Below are positions 5,330-8,012 of a stretch of 8,012 bases of DNA, in pieces. How positions within the stretch are numbered: the stretch's first letter is position 1; each line of letters opens with the position of its first letter. The stretch is from Actinomycetota bacterium (lineage in GTDB: Bacteria; Actinomycetota; Aquicultoria; Aquicultorales; Aquicultoraceae). The notes beneath the pieces are model-generated. The model was not told the origin of the DNA, did not search any database, and saw only the letters and a list, made by a program, of their open reading frames with translations. The position numbers and the translations under genes are program-made. The stretch lies in contig JASEIR010000117.1 of the NCBI GenBank assembly GCA_030017355.1, forward strand, positions 1-8,012, written 5' to 3'.

Positions 5330-5830
5330 TTATGGCCCACAACCAATACTTATAATCCTCCAAGGCGATTTCTTTGTCTCTTTGGCAACATAAACAAAAC
5401 CGAGCTCTCGTCCACTTAAGTAACTCATACTTCCTATATGCCAGGCATTGTACTGTACAACAAACTGCAGCTCGTCATGGTTGGTGCTGTTTATGCCCTG
5501 CATCCGTATATGAGCGCCTTTGCTAATATTTACATCGCTTATCCACAAGGGGTCACTGTGTATTGTGTTGGGCGCGTTTAAAGTGTCATTTAGGGCTCGT
5601 CGGTAATCATCCGAAAGGCACTGGTTTGCACCGGCCGTATCGCCAATAGCTAATCTTTGATAATACGTTTTTACAAGGTGACGGGCTGAGAGTGTATCTA
5701 TATCTGGCATTGGCAGAAAGATGCCAAGTATCACCCCTCGAAAAGTAAACAGCCCCACAAATACACATGTTGCTCCAAATGCAATGACCAACCACAGTGG
5801 AAGAAGCAAAAACCTACCTGTCCGCATCAT
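5330..5830 (-). CDS. Small membrane-anchored protein with an NTF2-like (possibly DUF4829) domain
   Basis: The protein has 166 residues. Two ATGs lie side by side (5830 and 5827); AGGCGG (5838-5833) is 2 bases before the first and 5 before the second, so translation may begin at the second. Residues 6-40 are strongly hydrophobic, one or two membrane passes, and place the rest outside. The outer domain begins LSARHLVKTYYQRLAIGDTAGANQCLS, the usual first helix of NTF2-like/DUF4829 domains, and ends in strands (ELQFVVQYNAW, GFVYVAKE, WRIISIGCGP). No catalytic residues are evident; such domains often bind small ligands or partners. It is separated from the upstream partner gene by a terminator and two palindromic elements, so it may have its own promoter, although I cannot point to a convincing one. 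Family assignment is tentative. Confidence 0.75.
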   Translation of the reverse strand: MMRTGRFLLLPLWLVIAFGATCVFVGLFTFRGVILGIFLPMPDIDTLSARHLVKTYYQRLAIGDTAGANQCLSDDYRRALNDTLNAPNTIHSDPLWISDVNISKGAHIRMQGINSTNHDELQFVVQYNAWHIGSMSYLSGRELGFVYVAKETKKSPWRIISIGCGP

Positions 5831-5889
5831 TGCCGCCTTTAAGCTCGTTTGTAGAATAATGCTCTACGCTTATAGATTCTTTTGTCACC

Positions 5890-6067
5890 GGTGCCAGGCA
5901 CCACCCAGCTTCTCTACCAGCCAATTTAATAAAGCTTGAAAATAAAAGTGTGCAATTGTGAAAGTCTATCTATATTGCAAGTTATATTGTAGGTTTCACA
6001 ATTGCACGCTTTTGTTACCAATCACATCTATATTTGCTGGTAAATAAAGCGCTCGGTGCCTGACACC
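5890..6067. mobile_element. 178-bp nested palindromic element (MITE/REP-like)
   Basis: Three nested inverted repeats share one centre. The outer pair is GGTGCCAGGCACC (5890-5902) and GGTGCCTGACACC (6055-6067), one mismatch when inverted. The middle pair is TACCAGC (5915-5921) and GCTGGTA (6036-6042). The inner pair is a 20-bp arm (5944-5963) and its near-exact complement (5994-6013, one G-T). The interior has no ORF. GGTGCCAGGCACC-type ends are, from memory, common in dispersed elements mobilised by REP-associated transposases. Confidence 0.7.
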
Positions 6068-6081
6068 AATATTAGAAAAAC

Positions 6082-6119
6082 TGTCATTGCGAGAGGCCGA
6101 AGATATCGTGGCAATCTCA
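6082..6119. repeat. GTCATTGCGAG-type extragenic palindromic repeat
   Basis: TGTCATTGCGAG at the left and GGCAATCTC at the right, with ATTGC/GCAAT arms and the palindromic GATATC between, match a palindromic repeat that I recall as scattered in many bacterial genomes (GTCATTGCGAGGAGC...GCAATCTC). It lies just after the minus-strand terminator of the cassette C partner gene. Confidence 0.6.
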
Positions 6120-6123
6120 AATA

Positions 6124-6150
6124 AAGGGGCAGACCCTGCGTCCGCCCCTT
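6124..6150 (-). terminator. Rho-independent terminator after the cassette C partner gene
   Basis: On the minus strand AAGGGGCGGAC (6150-6140) pairs with GTCTGCCCCTT (6134-6124), 11 pairs including one G-T, around a 5-base GCAGG loop, followed by TATTTG. It lies about 120 bases beyond the stop at 6273. The GC-rich stem could also be part of the neighbouring repeat cluster. Confidence 0.65.
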
Positions 6151-6215
6151 CTATCATTGAGAAGCACTGAAGGACATAATTACTATATGTTTGCTACAAT
6201 AGATCCCTTCTGGAA

Positions 6216-6248
6216 ACTAGAACTTTATATGATTAATGCAGTTCTAGT
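6216..6248. repeat. 9-bp perfect inverted repeat downstream of the partner gene
   Basis: ACTAGAACT (6216-6224) and AGTTCTAGT (6240-6248) are exact inverted repeats with a 15-base AT-rich loop, 25 bases past the minus-strand stop at 6273. No T tract follows; it may protect the mRNA 3' end or be a binding site. Confidence 0.45.
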
Positions 6249-6272
6249 CAAATATCTACGGTCTATCAGTTG

Positions 6273-6995
6273 CTATAATGGTTTTTGTTGTTGCCTCCAA
6301 GCATTATACATTTGTTTTGCCTCCTCCAGTGTTGGCGGACCAAACTCTCCTTTACCATCAATAGCTCCGAGTTCTTCTTTAAGATTAATAAGTGGAGTAG
6401 GCGAAGTTCGCTTAATAATTTTCCAACTATCACCAATCTTTTGAAGAACCAACTCATCTATAAATACACTATCTGTTTTTGCTGTAGAAACAAAACTTCC
6501 CTTGGCTTCATTAAAATGAGCTTCCTGTATCCATGACCAAATGACAGCATTCAATCTAACTTTATCTGAAACATCTACTCCCTCAGGACGCATGAACTCT
6601 ATATCCTCAAGTAAGAGTACTTTAGATCCACCACCAATCTTTTGCTGTTTCAACTCCTCATATGTTGTAATTAGTCCTCCTATGTTGGCAATCATTTTAC
6701 CATGCTCTCCGGCTGTAAGTTTAAGCGCCCTTGCCCTACCATCTTCATAAATCTTCTTTTTAACATCGTCTGGAACTTTTTTTAGATGTCGGTATTCATC
6801 TGGCCATACATCCCCTGTAAACAAAAGATCATAATACTCTCCTACCACTCTTTCTATTTCCTGGATTTCTTTCATATCCGTCTCACGGTCAGAGGTTGTT
6901 CCCATCAGCAGAAAGCCTATAAGAAAAGTCCCAAGAAGCATGAGAGCTATCAAAACAAAAAGACGATACTTTTTGCCTCCACTTAGCTTATTCAT
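6273..6995 (-). CDS. Membrane-anchored extracytoplasmic partner of the Amidase_6 protein
   Basis: The protein has 240 residues from the ATG at 6995. An upstream ATG in the same frame (7061) lies inside the preceding gene and lacks a ribosome site, whereas AGGGGG overlaps that gene's TAG (7009-7007) 7 bases before 6995. Residues 11-32 are one membrane segment after a KK/R-rich start, so the rest is outside. The outer domain begins EIERVVGEYYDLLFTGDVWPDEY, goes through a charged helical part and ends VLQKIGDSWKIIKRTSPTPL, a pattern like NTF2-like or SnoaL-like folds, then a short helix (LEEAKQMYNAWRQQQ). I do not recognise a named family and see no catalytic motif. The 11-base gap and the overlapping ribosome site imply translational coupling to the amidase-like gene, so the two products probably act together. 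Confidence 0.85.
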   Translation of the reverse strand: MNKLSGGKKYRLFVLIALMLLGTFLIGFLLMGTTSDRETDMKEIQEIERVVGEYYDLLFTGDVWPDEYRHLKKVPDDVKKKIYEDGRARALKLTAGEHGKMIANIGGLITTYEELKQQKIGGGSKVLLLEDIEFMRPEGVDVSDKVRLNAVIWSWIQEAHFNEAKGSFVSTAKTDSVFIDELVLQKIGDSWKIIKRTSPTPLINLKEELGAIDGKGEFGPPTLEEAKQMYNAWRQQQKPL

Positions 6996-7006
6996 TATTA
7001 TTCCCC

Positions 7007-7657
7007 CTAGTTCAAACTCGATGAAAGGCCCCATGCCCAAACCGTTGCGGTTGAAAGCCAACCATTCTGTTTTATCCTATACTCTAGATGCCAAATAATA
7101 TGTTTTTTGTTAGGAGTATGGTAATCAACAAGGTCACCTGAGTAGGAGCTATTTTCCCAATCGGTTGAATTTTGTGCTACCACAATTGTGTTATGGTCAC
7201 GGTCTCCATCGCCATCAAAATTAAAGCTAACTATGTCGCCATTATTAAGACTCGTGTTGTTATCCGGTGGAATCGGCCTGCTTGTAGCAGACTGCCAATC
7301 ATATGAGCCTATAAAGTAGCGATATGAGGCAGTGCGAGAACTTGTTCGAAAATACTCGTAAAAATCATGCGCAACGGTCCAAGGATATCCCCATATCCAA
7401 GCACCAAACATGTTCTTTACCATATACCATTTACTTCGGTCTGTATAAACTGTGTCCATCGCAATGCCGCCATACTCTAGACATTGAGATACGAAGTTTG
7501 TGCAATCTCCACCGTCGAAATAGGGCCAAGCATTGTTGGGGCTTAATGCATAAGTCTCTGCGTATGATACGGCACTTGACTTACTCCAAGCAAAAGCCTC
7601 AGGGGCCATAGATAGCATGACTATCAAAACTAGTAAAACTAAAGCTATTTTTCTCAT
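7007..7657 (-). CDS. Secreted Amidase_6-type (papain-fold) putative amidase
   Basis: The protein has 216 residues, start ATG 7657 with GGAGG (7667-7663) upstream. Residues 1-23 are a signal peptide (AFA/W). The mature protein follows the putative amidase domain Amidase_6: SAVSYAETYALSPNNAWPYF, then GGDCTNFVSQCLEYGG with candidate nucleophile C52, GDIVSFNFDGDGDRDHNTIVV with candidate H155, and DYHTPNKK with a further His (H180). The D-rich loop just before H155 could bind a metal ion, but this is a guess. Members of this group are usually taken to cleave amide bonds outside the cell, such as peptidoglycan stems or lipid-linked peptides; the substrate is not established here. It is the first gene of cassette C, behind a leader with two tiny ORFs, and is coupled to the anchored partner downstream. 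Confidence 0.88.
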   Translation of the reverse strand: MRKIALVLLVLIVMLSMAPEAFAWSKSSAVSYAETYALSPNNAWPYFDGGDCTNFVSQCLEYGGIAMDTVYTDRSKWYMVKNMFGAWIWGYPWTVAHDFYEYFRTSSRTASYRYFIGSYDWQSATSRPIPPDNNTSLNNGDIVSFNFDGDGDRDHNTIVVAQNSTDWENSSYSGDLVDYHTPNKKHIIWHLEYRIKQNGWLSTATVWAWGLSSSLN

Positions 7658-7717
7658 ATTATCCTCCAGGTATGATCTTCTATACCACTTTACGTAACCA
7701 TATGCTAAAATAATCCT

Positions 7718-7775
7718 GCTACCCTCTAATACTCTTTAAGCAGATTGGCTCTCTTATTGCGGTATTGGGGGTAGC
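7718..7775 (-). ncRNA. Leader C hairpin, variant of the GCCACC/GGTGGC structure
   Basis: On the minus strand GCTACCC (7775-7769) pairs with GGGTAGC (7724-7718), with a second stem AATAC/GTATT (7766-7762 with 7732-7728) inside. Compared with leaders A and B the third pair of the outer stem has changed from C-G to U-A on both sides, a compensatory change. It lies 61 bases before the amidase-like start, similar to the 81 bases in A. The loop differs and holds most of the 20-codon ORF, so homology to leaders A and B is likely but not certain. Confidence 0.45.
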
Positions 7776-7788
7776 TTTTTGTAACCAT
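7726..7788 (-). CDS. 20-residue leader peptide with a strong ribosome site
   Basis: ATG at 7788 is preceded by AAAGGAGGTGA (7806-7796), almost a full match to the 16S anti-Shine-Dalgarno, and opens a 20-codon frame, MVTKSYPQYRNKR..., ending in TAG at 7726. The peptide is basic and has no signal or membrane segment. Its codons run through the left arm and loop of the leader hairpin, so a ribosome would open the hairpin. It could be a regulatory leader peptide or a real small protein. Confidence 0.5.
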   Translation of the reverse strand: MVTKSYPQYRNKRANLLKEY

Positions 7789-7825
7789 CCTGCCCTCACC
7801 TCCTTTAAAAATGATTCTTTCAGCT

Positions 7826-7846
7826 TCATATAAGGCATCTGACCAT
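7826..7846 (-). CDS. Six-residue leader ORF with a consensus ribosome site
   Basis: AAGGAGGTGAT (7861-7851), an exact 11-base complement of the usual 16S 3' end, stands 4 bases before an ATG that encodes only MVRCLI before TGA. Such a strong site on so short a frame suggests that ribosome loading, not the peptide, is the point: it may stall, protect the mRNA or load ribosomes for the next ORF 37 bases on. Confidence 0.4.
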   Translation of the reverse strand: MVRCLI

Positions 7847-7884
7847 GTCAATCACCTCCTTAACACGCCATAAGCGCTTGCAAA

Positions 7885-7916
7885 GATTGGAGACCCCGAC
7901 AAATAATGCTCCAATC
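7885..7916 (-). repeat. 8-bp inverted repeat in leader C
   Basis: GATTGGAG (7885-7892) and CTCCAATC (7909-7916) are exact inverted repeats with a 16-base loop. In the minus-strand transcript the hairpin lies some 24 bases upstream of the first strong ribosome site. It has no counterpart that I can see in leaders A and B. Confidence 0.5.
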
Positions 7917-7969
7917 AATTGTTTAGATGAATGCAGTCAAACAGATTGCAATTTCTATTTTTATCGCTA

Positions 7970-8012
7970 AATAGCGCATATGGATGTTCCGGTTTGTAAG
8001 CTGTTGGTTGGT
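7970..8012 (-). repeat. Conserved upstream module, copy C (cut by the window edge)
   Basis: These 43 bases are identical to 2389-2431 in module A. In copies A and B the next bases carry the -10 TAGTCT and -35 TTGACA and then a purQ tail, so the promoter of cassette C is expected just beyond the window. Confidence 0.85.

Noticed and set aside
7324..7611. 95-codon plus-strand ORF
   Set aside because: Shadow of the Amidase_6 gene on the opposite strand, with no ribosome site.
1..8012. CRISPR array
   Set aside because: Repeats here are either two-copy tandem units or distant module copies; there is no regular repeat-spacer pattern.

Overview
The window looks like an accessory island from a low-to-mid GC anaerobic Firmicute (class Clostridia). 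This is inferred from AAGGAGGTGAT-type ribosome sites, a clostridial-style XRE regulator, a formate dehydrogenase gene tail, and interspersed short palindromic repeats. Almost all real genes lie on the minus strand, so transcription runs right to left. The exception is the XRE regulator tail at the left edge (1-282, plus), which ends in tandem repeats and a terminator.

The minus-strand genes form three cassettes with the same plan. Each has a long non-coding leader, then a secreted protein of a papain-like or cysteine-hydrolase type, then one or two secreted or membrane-anchored partners. Cassette C (8012 to 5330) has an Amidase_6-type secreted protein, a translationally coupled membrane-anchored partner, a terminator, two palindromic elements, and a small NTF2-like membrane protein. 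Cassette B (5245 to 3176) has a DUF7689-like secreted protein broken by one missing base and a secreted HEAT-like protein, followed by a strong terminator. Cassette A (2797 to 576) has a C39/AvrRpt2-like secreted cysteine peptidase and a partner with a signal peptide and a C-terminal membrane anchor.

The most unusual feature is the repeated upstream module. In A and B it runs, in transcription order: a decayed 3' end of purQ, a conserved promoter (TTGACA, 17 bp, TAGTCT with an extended TG), an ACCAACCAACAG block, and an RNA leader. The leader has alternating GGTGGC / GCCACC / GGTGGC boxes that can form two mutually exclusive hairpins, with compensatory changes between copies. The right edge of the window holds 43 bases identical to the module A block, so a third module continues beyond it. 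Leader C has a GCTACCC/GGGTAGC version of the hairpin and two tiny ORFs with near-consensus Shine-Dalgarno sites. My reading is a tandem family of variable secreted hydrolase/partner cassettes behind a conserved, probably attenuator-like, control region. The module is repeated in the sequence itself; its mechanism and the job of the cassettes are inference.

Between the cassettes lies genomic debris: purQ tails, a formate dehydrogenase alpha-subunit tail, a 112-bp MITE-like element with perfect 10-bp ends, a 178-bp nested palindrome and a GTCATTGCGAG-type repeat. I see no tRNA, rRNA, CRISPR array or transposase gene.
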